The translations under genes and the position numbers were made by a program. This document shows positions 9,547 through 18,825 of a stretch of DNA of 64,000 bases, piece by piece. This stretch comes from Flavobacterium sp. YJ01 (GTDB lineage Bacteria; Bacteroidota; Bacteroidia; Flavobacteriales; Flavobacteriaceae): assembly GCF_029320955.1 (NCBI RefSeq), contig NZ_CP119757.1, positions 3,658,001 to 3,722,000 of the forward strand, written 5' to 3'. The notes beneath the pieces are model-generated. The model was not told the origin of the DNA. It ran no database searches and saw nothing but the letters and a program-made list of their open reading frames with translations. The stretch's first letter is position 1; each line of letters starts with the position of its first letter.

Positions 9547-10980
9547 ATGAAAAATATAAAAATAGCAATAACAGCTTTAGTAACTTTATTTTTATTTCAG
9601 TCTTGTTCTGAAGATAAGATGGATGAGATAAATAAGAATGTGAATAATCCAACAGATATGGCAAGCCGTTTAATAATTACTGATGTAATGGTTAATTCTG
9701 CTTTTACTGTTACGGGCTCCGATGCCTCTTTCTATGCAGGAATATATTCTGAATTAAATGCGGGAAATCATAACCAAATGTATAATGCACAAGTTAGACG
9801 CTCCGAACCTCAATTATCTTCTACTTATAATAATGGATGGAATAATAGTTATGAACAACTAAAAACATTACGCATTATTATTGATAAATGTACAGCAGGA
9901 GAAGAAAAAGGAAACTATCAGACATTAGGAATAGCTCAAATACTATTAGCTTATAATTTAGCTGTTCTGACAGATTTATTCGGCGATGTTCCTTATGAAG
10001 AAGCTGGAAAATCGGGAATAATTTTTCAGCCTAAGGTTGATAAACAAGAAGCAATTTATCAAGATATATTTGCTAAATTAAACGAGGGTATAGCTAACCT
10101 AAAAAAAGCAACGACTTATTCAAGTTTAGGAAATCAGGACTTGATTTATGGCGGAAATTCGGCAAAATGGATAAAAGCGGCGAATGGCTTATTGGCGAGA
10201 TACACTATGAGGTTGTCTTTTAGAAAAGCAGATTATCAAGGTGTAATTAATTATGTTAATGCTTCTTTTAATAGTGCTGATGATGAATTGAAATTTGTAA
10301 ACGCTGGTGTGCCAAATCCTTATGCCAGATTTCAGTTAGACAGAGGCGCGATATGTGTGGCTAAAAGTTTCTATAATACCATGATTGCAAATGGGCCAAC
10401 CGATGTTCGTACGGATGTATTCTTTTCTAAAATCGCAGGAGTAGTTGTTCCTTTTGACAACTCAAAAGAAGATATAGAGGGACAAGGTATTTATTCTATC
10501 TCTGCACTTATGAGTGAGAAAAATCCAATTTATTTATTAAGCTACCATGAATTATTATTCTTGAAAGCAGAAGCAGAAGCTAGGTTAGGTTTGTCTCAAG
10601 CACAAATTACCATGAATGCAGCTATAAAAGCATCTTATACAAAAAAACAAGCAGTAACATTTACTGAAGTTCAAGCAGATGCTTACATAGCTTCTATTGG
10701 TGCACTAACTGGTGATGCATTATTAAAAAAGATTATGATTGAAAAACATATCTCTTTTTACGAAAATGAAGGTATTGAATCTTATAATGATATTAGACGC
10801 TTGCAAGCAATGGGAAATGGAAATCTTATTCCGATGGTAAATCCAAAGCCTAATTTATTTCCTTTAAGATTTGCTTACGGTCAATCAGATGTTGCGTCGA
10901 ATTCCAATATAAAAGATTTATATGGAGACGGATCTTATGTGTATAAGGAAAATGTTTGGTGGGCAGGAGGTTCTAGGTAA
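9547..10980 (+). CDS. SusD/RagB-like outer-membrane lipoprotein
   Basis: The 477-residue surface lipoprotein partner of the preceding SusC protein. The lipobox is LFQSC (Cys about residue 19). The protein looks like the SusD-like_2 group: an early DVMVNSAF helix, TPR-like helices around ILLAYNLAVLTDLFGDVPY, and the C-terminal signature ESYNDIRRLQAMGNG. Such proteins cap the SusC pore and bind ligand. It ends just before a strong terminator, so the pair is a two-gene operon. Confidence 0.9.
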   Translation: MKNIKIAITALVTLFLFQSCSEDKMDEINKNVNNPTDMASRLIITDVMVNSAFTVTGSDASFYAGIYSELNAGNHNQMYNAQVRRSEPQLSSTYNNGWNNSYEQLKTLRIIIDKCTAGEEKGNYQTLGIAQILLAYNLAVLTDLFGDVPYEEAGKSGIIFQPKVDKQEAIYQDIFAKLNEGIANLKKATTYSSLGNQDLIYGGNSAKWIKAANGLLARYTMRLSFRKADYQGVINYVNASFNSADDELKFVNAGVPNPYARFQLDRGAICVAKSFYNTMIANGPTDVRTDVFFSKIAGVVVPFDNSKEDIEGQGIYSISALMSEKNPIYLLSYHELLFLKAEAEARLGLSQAQITMNAAIKASYTKKQAVTFTEVQADAYIASIGALTGDALLKKIMIEKHISFYENEGIESYNDIRRLQAMGNGNLIPMVNPKPNLFPLRFAYGQSDVASNSNIKDLYGDGSYVYKENVWWAGGSR

Positions 10981-11010
10981 TAGAATAGTACTCGTCATTA
11001 AAAAAGATAA

Positions 11011-11046
11011 AAAAAGCCGGAAGTCTAAAAAACTTCCGGCCTTTTT
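11011..11046. terminator. bidirectional terminator, susD-like / DUF6607
   Basis: GCCGGAAGT (11016-11024) pairs with ACTTCCGGC (11032-11040), with an A-run before and a T-run after. It separates two convergent genes. Confidence 0.9.
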
Positions 11047-11063
11047 ATAACAACTAATTCTAA

Positions 11064-11966
11064 TTACTTAACAAATTTGTCAATGATTTTATCTGTTTCT
11101 GCTTTTGCAGTATCTGGTTTCAAATCAAATAATAGAGAGTAAAGCGCTTTTCTATCAACTTTAGCTTCTAAGTTTAAGTCTTTATGTCTGTCAAAAAGAG
11201 TTTGCCATTTGTCACGAACATTTTTCCAGATTGCATTGTTCGCTACCCACCATTTTTGTGCTGCGATACATTTAACATCTGGAACTTTAGTGTAAACGTC
11301 AAATCCTTTTTCTTGTGCTAACAAAACATCTTTTCCAGCATCGTCACGAACTAATTTGTCGTTGTCTTGCTCATGATTCCATCCTGTAGCTGTGATTTCG
11401 TGAATGTTTCTTCTTTTTAAAACATTGTAATCGTTACGTTTTGTTTGCTCTCTTCTTGGAAGCGGTGCATCAGCAACGTTTGCCCAGTAATCTTTTCCGT
11501 CAATGTGAACCCAAGTCGAAGATCCTTCATATCTCGGACTATCATCTACTTGATATACTTTTTGAGTCCATTGACCTTTAACCGCTTTTTTGTCTAATTT
11601 TTTGTATTTCCAAGAATTCCCTTTGTCAAAAGAATATAAGTCTGTGTTTTCGTATAACCAATCTTGTCTCCAGTGTTTGATAATCATATCATCACTTACA
11701 ATAAGTAAATGCTGCATTACAATTTTGTTTGGAGTGTCTTCTAATAATTCAACCCATTCTAAAGCAGATTCGTGTTTTGTTTCAGATGGTTTATAAGTAA
11801 GAGAATCTTTTGGGTATGAGAATGTTTCAGTGAAATTAAATTTCACTTCATAACAACCACACATTGATTTTATAGACTTAATATCTTGTTGTTTCTTGTC
11901 CTGACTAAAACCAAGACTGCATGTTAAAGCCACAGCGGCTGACATTAAAAGGCTTTTTGAAATCAT
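11064..11966 (-). CDS. DUF6607 family secreted protein
   Basis: A 300-residue protein with a signal peptide (MISKSLLMSAAVALTCSLGF, cleavage near SQD). The mature part has MCGCYEVKFNFTETF near its start and many Trp and charged residues (WVELLEDTPN, WRQDWLYENTD, GWNHEQDNDK). I recognise it as the DUF6607 family, of unknown function, which in flavobacteria tends to lie beside heme or iron TonB receptors. It is divergent from the heme-type receptor, and the two promoters lie in a perfect inverted repeat, so shared control is likely. Confidence 0.6.
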   Translation of the reverse strand: MISKSLLMSAAVALTCSLGFSQDKKQQDIKSIKSMCGCYEVKFNFTETFSYPKDSLTYKPSETKHESALEWVELLEDTPNKIVMQHLLIVSDDMIIKHWRQDWLYENTDLYSFDKGNSWKYKKLDKKAVKGQWTQKVYQVDDSPRYEGSSTWVHIDGKDYWANVADAPLPRREQTKRNDYNVLKRRNIHEITATGWNHEQDNDKLVRDDAGKDVLLAQEKGFDVYTKVPDVKCIAAQKWWVANNAIWKNVRDKWQTLFDRHKDLNLEAKVDRKALYSLLFDLKPDTAKAETDKIIDKFVK

Positions 11967-11994
11967 AACTTATTGTTTTGTTTTTAAATTTTTT

Positions 11995-12044
11995 GCAAAT
12001 ATATAAATTTAATTTAGAACAATTAAAAATAGTTATATATTTGC
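11995..12044. promoter_or_regulatory. divergent promoters in a perfect inverted repeat
   Basis: GCAAATATATAA (11995-12006) is the exact reverse complement of TTATATATTTGC (12033-12044). Each arm holds a TATATTTG -7 box, one for DUF6607 (minus strand, 11996-12003) and one for the heme receptor (plus strand, 12036-12043). The 26 bp between them include TTTAG-AACAA-TTAAA (12013-12027), an imperfect palindrome that could be a Fur-type operator. The operator is inference. Confidence 0.65.
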
Positions 12045-12071
12045 ATCGATTATTAAGACTGAATTAAAATA

Positions 12072-14231
12072 ATGAAAATAAAATTTACCCTTTTTGCTGG
12101 ACTACTTTTTTGTTCGTATTCTTTTGCTCAGCAAAAAGATAGTATTGTTTCTCAAGAAAAACTTTCTGAGGTTGTTGTGACAGGACAGTTAGAACCGCAG
12201 TCAATTAAGAAATCTGTCTTTAATGTTAGAGTAATTTCTAAAGAAGATATTAAGCAGTTGGCAGCAAACAACTTATCAGATGTGCTGAATCAATATTTAA
12301 ATATAAGTATTAGAACTAGTGGAAGCGACGGGCGTTCTACTGTTTCTATGTTTGGATTAGATTCACAATATTTTAAAATATTAATTGATAATATTCCTTT
12401 AGTAAGTGATACAGGAATGGGAACAAATGTCGATTTAACTCAGGTAAATCTAGATGATGTTGAGCGTATCGAAATCATAGAAGGTTCAATGGGAGTTACT
12501 CACGGAGCAAATGCAGTGAGCGGTATTTTGAATATTATTACAAAAAAAGGGGGTGGTTACAGATGGCAGATAAGTGCAACTGTTCAAGAAGAAACAGTAG
12601 GTAATGAGTATGCACTTTTTGATAAGGGTCGTCATATTCAATCGGCAAAAATTGCACATAATTTTAATGAACATTGGTTTATAAATGTTGGTGGAAATCG
12701 TAATGATTTTGCTGGTTTTTACGATAATAAAAAAGGAAAAGATTACGGGCTAAACGATGGACTTCGTGGTTATGAATGGCTTCCTAAAGATCAATTAGTT
12801 GGAAATGCCATGTTAGGATATCAGAAGAATAATTTTAGGATTTTTTACAAATTTGATTATTATGGAGAAGATGTGCATTATTACAGTCCAATCTTAATTC
12901 CTCAAGATAATTATCCTTTTCCTGAAACCTATTTTGCAAATGATAAACGGTTTTTAACAAATCGTTTTTACCACCATTTAAATTCTAACGGAAAGCTTTT
13001 CTCAAAACTGAATTATAATGTTTCGTTGTCTCACCAAAAGCAGGAACGCGATGTTGAAAAATTCAATTATCAAATTGAAACAAAAGAAGAATTTGCTAAT
13101 GACAGACAAACCTACCAGTCTAAAGAAGTATTTTATTCTACAGGAACATTAAGTAATTTCTTTAATAATCCAAAAGTAGATTTTCAGATGGGTTATGAAA
13201 TAACAAATGAAAACGGATTTTATGATGCATCGGCTGGTACCTTTAAAAACGATCAGCAGCAATCTGTAGATGTCAGAAAGCGATTAGAAAACTACGATAT
13301 TTTTTCAGTTGCTGAAATTAGTTTAAGTGATAAATTTTCGATCAGACCAGGACTTCGTTATTCAATTCAATCTAATTTTGATAACCAGTATGCTAGTTCA
13401 CTAGGCTTGCGATATTTATTTCAAAAAGGTTTAGAGGCTAGAGCTTCATTAGGAAAATCATATCGTACACCAAACTTTGATGAACTATATACCTATTTTG
13501 TTGACTCTAATCATAATCTTCAAGGTAATCCTAATTTGGTGCCAGAAAATAGTACTTCGTATGAGGTGAGTTTTAAAAGATCTTGTGCTTTAGGATCAGG
13601 AGCTCAGATCGCTAATAATTTAGCTGTAACTTATATGGATGTTGATGATCGAATTGATATGGTTTTGACACAAGTAACTCCAAGTCAAGTTTACGAATAT
13701 GTCAATATCAACAAGTATAAAATGTGGAATATCTCTACCACAGAGCAGTTTACTTATAAAAATTTGACAGCTAAAGTTGGTGCTGCAGTAGTTGGAATTT
13801 CTAGAAAATTAGATTTGGCAGCTTTAAACCTAACTTCTGATGATAAATTTTTGTATTCACTTCAGTTAAACTCTAGTATTTCATACAACATACCAAAATG
13901 GAATACACTATTTGCAGTTTATTACAAATTTAATGGAGAACAGCAAAGGTTTGTTGCAGGAACAGGCACAGATGGAAGTGCTCAATTCTTCTTGGAAGAA
14001 ATAAAGCCATACAGCTGGATGGATGCTTCGGTACGTAAAACTTTCTTTAAGAATCAGTTTGAAGTTACGGTTGGAGCTCGAAATTTATTTGATATAACAA
14101 ATGTTCAATCTGTCCGAAATGGAGGAGGAGATTCTACAGGTGGAGCACACGCCGCAGGTAGTACAGATCTTTTATTAGGATATGGACGTTCTTACTTTTT
14201 AAAATTAACGTATAATCTAAATTTAAATTAA
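12072..14231 (+). CDS. TonB-dependent receptor, probable heme/hemophore receptor (HmuR-like)
   Basis: Outer-membrane receptor of 719 residues. It has a signal peptide (to about SFAQ), a TonB box LSEVVVTGQ, a plug with IEIIEGSMGVTHGANAVSGI, and a C-terminus ending YNLNLN. In the barrel, YRTPNFDELY and GNPNLVPENS surround a His (SNHNLQ). This resembles the FRAP/NPNL box that flanks the heme-binding His of HmuR-type receptors. An HmuY-like lipoprotein follows after 7 bp. The receptor call is firm; heme as substrate rests on the motif and the neighbour. Confidence 0.8.
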   Translation: MKIKFTLFAGLLFCSYSFAQQKDSIVSQEKLSEVVVTGQLEPQSIKKSVFNVRVISKEDIKQLAANNLSDVLNQYLNISIRTSGSDGRSTVSMFGLDSQYFKILIDNIPLVSDTGMGTNVDLTQVNLDDVERIEIIEGSMGVTHGANAVSGILNIITKKGGGYRWQISATVQEETVGNEYALFDKGRHIQSAKIAHNFNEHWFINVGGNRNDFAGFYDNKKGKDYGLNDGLRGYEWLPKDQLVGNAMLGYQKNNFRIFYKFDYYGEDVHYYSPILIPQDNYPFPETYFANDKRFLTNRFYHHLNSNGKLFSKLNYNVSLSHQKQERDVEKFNYQIETKEEFANDRQTYQSKEVFYSTGTLSNFFNNPKVDFQMGYEITNENGFYDASAGTFKNDQQQSVDVRKRLENYDIFSVAEISLSDKFSIRPGLRYSIQSNFDNQYASSLGLRYLFQKGLEARASLGKSYRTPNFDELYTYFVDSNHNLQGNPNLVPENSTSYEVSFKRSCALGSGAQIANNLAVTYMDVDDRIDMVLTQVTPSQVYEYVNINKYKMWNISTTEQFTYKNLTAKVGAAVVGISRKLDLAALNLTSDDKFLYSLQLNSSISYNIPKWNTLFAVYYKFNGEQQRFVAGTGTDGSAQFFLEEIKPYSWMDASVRKTFFKNQFEVTVGARNLFDITNVQSVRNGGGDSTGGAHAAGSTDLLLGYGRSYFLKLTYNLNLN

Positions 14232-14238
14232 TAATAAC

Positions 14239-15651
14239 ATGAAAAAGAACTTTATTTTAATACTATCTTTTGTATTACTAGCTCTTGGAGCTTGTAGTAG
14301 CGATGATGAGGTGGCTCAAGCAAATGCTGTAGCTTTTGCTGCTACTTCAGTAAATTTATCTGCGGAAACTACGCCGATTGAAATTAAATTTGCATCTCCA
14401 ACTGCTTCAGCTGGGTCATTAACTTTGACTGTTACTGAAACTGCAGTAGCAAGTGGCACAGATTTTAGCACTACTCCAGCAGTAGCAGCTAACACTGTTG
14501 TTGTTCCTTTTGATAAAGGAGTTTCTTCTGTTAGTTTTTCTTTTAAAAAATTAAAAGAAGCTATCGAAGGACAAGTTAAAAATGTGGTTTTCACAATCCA
14601 GAGCATTACTATTAATTCTGTAATTTCTGAGAACAAATCAATTCAGGTAAACTTTAATGAAACAGCTTCATTAGGAAGTGCTTTAGCAGCTGAAGTTGGT
14701 GGATCATTCGAGCAAAATCAAGTTTATGTTGATTTAAGCAGTGGAAAAATGACTAATGTTCTAAGAACATCTTGGGATCTTGGATTTTATTCAGGTTTAG
14801 ATTTTAAAGTTGTAATCAACAATTCTGTGAAAATGTCTGTTAAACAAACAACAAGCACAAATATTGATGAAGTTCAAGTAGAAGATGAAGCAATGGTTAT
14901 TAATCAAGGTAATGGAAGTGTTACACAAATTGATGATCCATCAGGAGATCTTGCTAAAACAGCTATCGCAACAATTTCTGCTACGGAGTCTGATAATAAA
15001 GTTTATGTAGTTAATTTAGGAAGTAATCCTGGTACAACTGAACCAGCTGTAGGAGCTGAAGGTTCTGCAAGTGGAACTTCTAGAGGATGGAAAAAAATCA
15101 GAATTTTAAGAAGTGGAAATGACTATAAAATCCAATATGCAGATTTAGCAGCTACAACTCACCAAGAAGTAGTAGTTACAAAAAATGCAGCTTACAATTT
15201 TACATTCTTTAGCTTGTTAGACAAGAAAACAGTAAGTGTTGAACCACAAAAAGCACAGTGGGATATCAACTTTACAACTTTTACAAACACTACTCAAGGT
15301 CCAACAGGATTAGCTCCATATCATTTTGCTGATTTCGTTTTGAGCAATCTTAAAGGTGGTGCAAAAGCGTATCAAGTTTTAAACACTGAATTTACATATG
15401 ATGCATTTACATTAGCAAATGTAGCAACTGCTAAATTTACAGAAGATCAAAGAAATATTGGATCTAACTGGAGAGGTACTAGTGCTAATGGTCCAGGTGG
15501 TATTCCGGTTTCTCAGTTTGTTCTAAGAACAGATCGTTTCTTTATTGTTAAAGATCCAGCAGGAAATGTTTATAAATTGAAATTTACAGGTGGAGCAAAT
15601 GCAGATGGAAAAAGAGGTTATCCTACTTTCCAATATGCTATCTTGAAATAA
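14239..15651 (+). CDS. HmuY-like heme-binding lipoprotein
   Basis: A 470-residue lipoprotein with lipobox LALGACSS. The N-terminal part is Ala/Thr/Val-rich and looks like a Calx-beta-type or Ig-like domain (TTPIEIKFAS...SVSFSFKKL). The C-terminal part (from about residue 150) carries the HmuY fold signature (VYVDLSSG, TSWDLGFYSGLDFKVVINNS, QWDINFTTFTN). HmuY proteins take heme from host or environmental carriers and pass it to HmuR. At 470 residues it is much longer than Porphyromonas HmuY because of the extra N-terminal domain. It is co-transcribed with the receptor. Confidence 0.75.
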   Translation: MKKNFILILSFVLLALGACSSDDEVAQANAVAFAATSVNLSAETTPIEIKFASPTASAGSLTLTVTETAVASGTDFSTTPAVAANTVVVPFDKGVSSVSFSFKKLKEAIEGQVKNVVFTIQSITINSVISENKSIQVNFNETASLGSALAAEVGGSFEQNQVYVDLSSGKMTNVLRTSWDLGFYSGLDFKVVINNSVKMSVKQTTSTNIDEVQVEDEAMVINQGNGSVTQIDDPSGDLAKTAIATISATESDNKVYVVNLGSNPGTTEPAVGAEGSASGTSRGWKKIRILRSGNDYKIQYADLAATTHQEVVVTKNAAYNFTFFSLLDKKTVSVEPQKAQWDINFTTFTNTTQGPTGLAPYHFADFVLSNLKGGAKAYQVLNTEFTYDAFTLANVATAKFTEDQRNIGSNWRGTSANGPGGIPVSQFVLRTDRFFIVKDPAGNVYKLKFTGGANADGKRGYPTFQYAILK

Positions 15652-15761
15652 TTTTAAAATGAAAATCTAAAAAATATAAAGATTGTTCATTCTAATATAT
15701 AATGCAACGCATTAAAATTTAGTTAATCATTAGCTTTGTTTTTTTTATTTTTTTTTGATTT

Positions 15762-15793
15762 AGAGGTTAGATTTATCTAACCTCTTTTTTTTG
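15762..15793 (+). terminator. terminator of the heme receptor operon
   Basis: AGAGGTTAG (15762-15770) pairs with CTAACCTCT (15777-15785) across a 6-nt loop, followed by a T-run. Confidence 0.9.
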
Positions 15794-15811
15794 TTCTACT
15801 TTCTTACTAAA

Positions 15812-15844
15812 TTGAATTAGAAACAAAATGTTATTCTATCTTTG
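15812..15844 (+). promoter_or_regulatory. promoter of the SGNH/MBOAT operon
   Basis: TTG (15812-15814), a 22-nt spacer, then TATCTTTG (15837-15844). The leader to the GTG start is about 80 nt. Confidence 0.65.
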
Positions 15845-15927
15845 CACAAATTTTTTCTGCAATAAGTTAACAATTATTTAATTGGTTTAATTTTTGAATG
15901 TAGACCTTTATACTTTATAATAATTAA

Positions 15928-17406
15928 GTGAATACAAAATCTTATTTTTTTCAGTCTTTTGCAATTGTTGCGTTAGCGCTTGTTGCTTTTATTGGGTTCA
16001 AACAAATCCTTCCAGATAAAATATTTTCAGACAGTAAATTAGATTCTAAAAATATATTAATAGATAGTCTGCTTTTAGAGTCTGTGGCTAAAGATTCACT
16101 TGCTTTAGACGATGATAGTATTGCCGAAAGCGAAAGAGAATTAAACAATCAGAAAATTGTTTTTGATCAGACAGAGGGAATCGAATTTCCGGCTGAAACT
16201 TTTGAAAATTATAAAGGTTACCAATATCTGATTTCTTTCTATGAGAAATTGTATCAGCTAGAAAAAAATCCTCAGAATAAAGTTCGAATCGCTTATTACG
16301 GAGATTCAATGACCGATGGAGATTTAATCGTTCAAGACGTTCGAACCAATTATCAAGGACGTTTTGGAGGAAATGGAGTTGGTTTTGTCCCGATTACTTC
16401 AGAATCTGCCGCTTCTAGGGGTTCTGTAAAATCAACTTATTCTAAAAACTGGAAAACACAATCATACTTAAATGTAAAAAGACCAACTAGTCCGTTTGGT
16501 GTAAATGGTCATGTATTTTTTGCAAATGATAAATCGAATCCGACTTGGGTTCAGTATGAAGCAGGTCTTAGCAAATATTCTACTTCTTTAGATAATGCCA
16601 CTTTATTTTACGGTCGCGCATCTAAAACAGGAAAAGTGAATTTTATTATCGGAAAAGATACCATCAAAAAAAGTCTTTCACCAAATAATTTAGTGAATAC
16701 ATTAAAAGTTTCTTCTGGAAATTTAAAAGCATTTAAGGCCAATTTCGTTCAAGCAGATTCTATTCCGATTTACGGATTTAATTTTGATAATGGAGCGGGA
16801 GTTCACGTTGACAATTTCTCTCAAAGAGGAAATTCTGGACTTCCTATTTCAATGTTCAATGCCGATGTTATGAGAGCTTTTAATAACAATCTGAAATACG
16901 ATTTGATTATTCTTCATTACGGAACAAACGTTTTAAATTACGGAACAAAAAATTATTCTTGGTATGAAAAAGGAATGACAAAAACCGTAAATAAAATTAA
17001 AGAATCTTTTCCCGGAGTTTCAATCTTAATTGTTTCAACAGCAGACAAATCGACTAAATATGACATGGAAATGAAAACCGATTCTGCCGTGGTTCCTTTA
17101 ATGAAAGCACAAAAACATTACGCTCTTGAAACTCAAGCAGGATTTGTAAATTTATATACTTTAATGGGAGGCGATGGTTCGATGATAAAATGGGTTGATG
17201 AAGCGCCAGCAAAAGCCAATAAAGATTACACGCACTTTAACCAGCGTGGAGCAAAAGCAATCGGGAATTTATTGTACGGACAATTGAATAAAGGATACGA
17301 AGAATATAAAGTTCTCAGACAAAAAAGAGATGCTGAAGGGACTAAGCCAAAACCAGTAAAAAGAGCCAAATCCGATTCCGTATCCATAATAAAAGACAGC
17401 TTATGA
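15928..17406 (+). CDS. SGNH/GDSL-type hydrolase, membrane-anchored
   Basis: A 492-residue protein with an N-terminal membrane anchor (FAIVALALVAFIGF, about 10-23), a low-complexity Ser/Asp/Leu stretch, then an SGNH domain. Block I is YYGDSMTDGD (about 124-133), with HYGTNVLNYG as the Asn block and DYTHFNQRG (about 433) holding the Asp/His pair. It starts at GTG 15928; no better upstream start exists. It overlaps the next gene by 4 bp (ATGA). Such proteins work with MBOAT partners as O-acetyl transferases or esterases on envelope polymers; that role here is inference from the operon. Confidence 0.8.
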   Translation: MNTKSYFFQSFAIVALALVAFIGFKQILPDKIFSDSKLDSKNILIDSLLLESVAKDSLALDDDSIAESERELNNQKIVFDQTEGIEFPAETFENYKGYQYLISFYEKLYQLEKNPQNKVRIAYYGDSMTDGDLIVQDVRTNYQGRFGGNGVGFVPITSESAASRGSVKSTYSKNWKTQSYLNVKRPTSPFGVNGHVFFANDKSNPTWVQYEAGLSKYSTSLDNATLFYGRASKTGKVNFIIGKDTIKKSLSPNNLVNTLKVSSGNLKAFKANFVQADSIPIYGFNFDNGAGVHVDNFSQRGNSGLPISMFNADVMRAFNNNLKYDLIILHYGTNVLNYGTKNYSWYEKGMTKTVNKIKESFPGVSILIVSTADKSTKYDMEMKTDSAVVPLMKAQKHYALETQAGFVNLYTLMGGDGSMIKWVDEAPAKANKDYTHFNQRGAKAIGNLLYGQLNKGYEEYKVLRQKRDAEGTKPKPVKRAKSDSVSIIKDSL

Positions 17407-18824
17407 TAAATAAAATAATGATTTTCTTTTGTTGTCTTTTTTTTGCAACAAATGAGAAACCTCCAAAAAAAGATGTACATCCAATACCAAAAAGTATGAT
17501 TCAAAAAGTGGATACAGCAGCGATTGAAGCTCCTTCTGATGGTCAGATTTATAATGCGAAAGTATTAGAAGATTTCTTTAAAAAATTAGAAGAAAATGAA
17601 AATCAGAAGAATCAAAAAATAAATATTGTACATATTGGCGATTCTCATATTCAAGGCGACTTGATGACTAATGAAATCAGAAAGAATCTACAGCAAAAAT
17701 TTGGAAATGCTGGGCGCGGTTTGGTTTTTCCTTATCAATTAGCAAGAACAAATGGATCTTACAACGAGCGTTTCAAATCAAACAGAACTTGGGAAAGTTA
17801 TAGAAACATTCTTCCTTTTAAAAGCAATCCAGTTGGTTTAAGTGGAATCGGACTTTGGAGAGATTCTGGCGGATTTGTTATAGAAATGAATGTGAAAGAT
17901 TTAGCGTATAAATTCAATACCATAAAAATTATTACGCCACAGAATCAGAATATGTTTGATTTAGCAGTTTCGTCTAAAATTAATTCGATCCAAACGACGG
18001 AACGAAAAGTTATTACACATAAGATTAAAAAAGGCGAAGTTCTTGGAAGCATTGCAGATAAATACAATGTTTCTATTGCGGAGATTAAAAGAGATAATCA
18101 CTTAAAAGGGAATAATATTCGTGCAGGAAGAACTTTAAAAATTGCGACAAACGAAACAAGAGCAAAAACAGTTTCAATGTCAGAGTTTGTACCTTTAACA
18201 ATAGAATCAGATTCTTATACTCATTATTACAATTCTAATGATGCTTTAAGCCGAATTTTTCTAATTCCAAATAAAGAAGCTTCTGATTATGAGTTGAACG
18301 GAATTGTTTTAGAAAAAGACGCTTCAGGAATTCTATACAGCGGAATTGGAGTAAATGGAGCCAAGTTTTCAGATTATAATAAATATCCGTTATTCTTTGA
18401 ACAATTAAAAGCATTGCATCCTGATTTGTTGGTTTTTTCGTTGGGAACAAATGAAAGTTACGATCATTTAGATTCAGGAAATTATATTAAGGAGCTTCGA
18501 GAGTTTATCAGTAATATAAAAGCACAAAAAATTGATGCGCCCATAATTGTAATGACTCCGCCGCCTTCATTATTGAGAAGAAAACCGAATACTTATATTG
18601 ATGATTATACGAGACAAATTATCGATACGGCTCAAAAAGACGGTTTTGCCGTTTGGGATTTGTACAATGAATTTGGTGGTATGAGTGGTATCAAACAATT
18701 AAAAGTTCAAGGATTAATAGGTCCAGATTGGGTTCATTATTCCAAAAAAGGATATGAGAAACAAGGTAATCTGTTTACTCAGGCGTTTTTAAAAGCATAC
18801 GATAATTTTAAATTAAAGAATTAA
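17403..18824 (+). CDS. SGNH/GDSL-type hydrolase with internal LysM domain
   Basis: A 473-residue exported protein (hydrophobic N-terminus MINKIMIFFCCLFFATNE). Catalytic block I is HIGDSHIQGD (about 77-86), the Asn block is SLGTNES, and the Asp/His pair is DWVHYSKKG (about 442). A LysM repeat lies inside the chain at about residues 206-250 (KKGEVLGSIADKYNVSIAEI..., NNIRAGRTLKI). The SGNH blocks are on either side of it. LysM binds N-acetylglucosamine polymers, so peptidoglycan is the likely target. It is translationally coupled to both neighbours. Confidence 0.82.
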   Translation: MINKIMIFFCCLFFATNEKPPKKDVHPIPKSMIQKVDTAAIEAPSDGQIYNAKVLEDFFKKLEENENQKNQKINIVHIGDSHIQGDLMTNEIRKNLQQKFGNAGRGLVFPYQLARTNGSYNERFKSNRTWESYRNILPFKSNPVGLSGIGLWRDSGGFVIEMNVKDLAYKFNTIKIITPQNQNMFDLAVSSKINSIQTTERKVITHKIKKGEVLGSIADKYNVSIAEIKRDNHLKGNNIRAGRTLKIATNETRAKTVSMSEFVPLTIESDSYTHYYNSNDALSRIFLIPNKEASDYELNGIVLEKDASGILYSGIGVNGAKFSDYNKYPLFFEQLKALHPDLLVFSLGTNESYDHLDSGNYIKELREFISNIKAQKIDAPIIVMTPPPSLLRRKPNTYIDDYTRQIIDTAQKDGFAVWDLYNEFGGMSGIKQLKVQGLIGPDWVHYSKKGYEKQGNLFTQAFLKAYDNFKLKN

Positions 18825-18825
18825 G

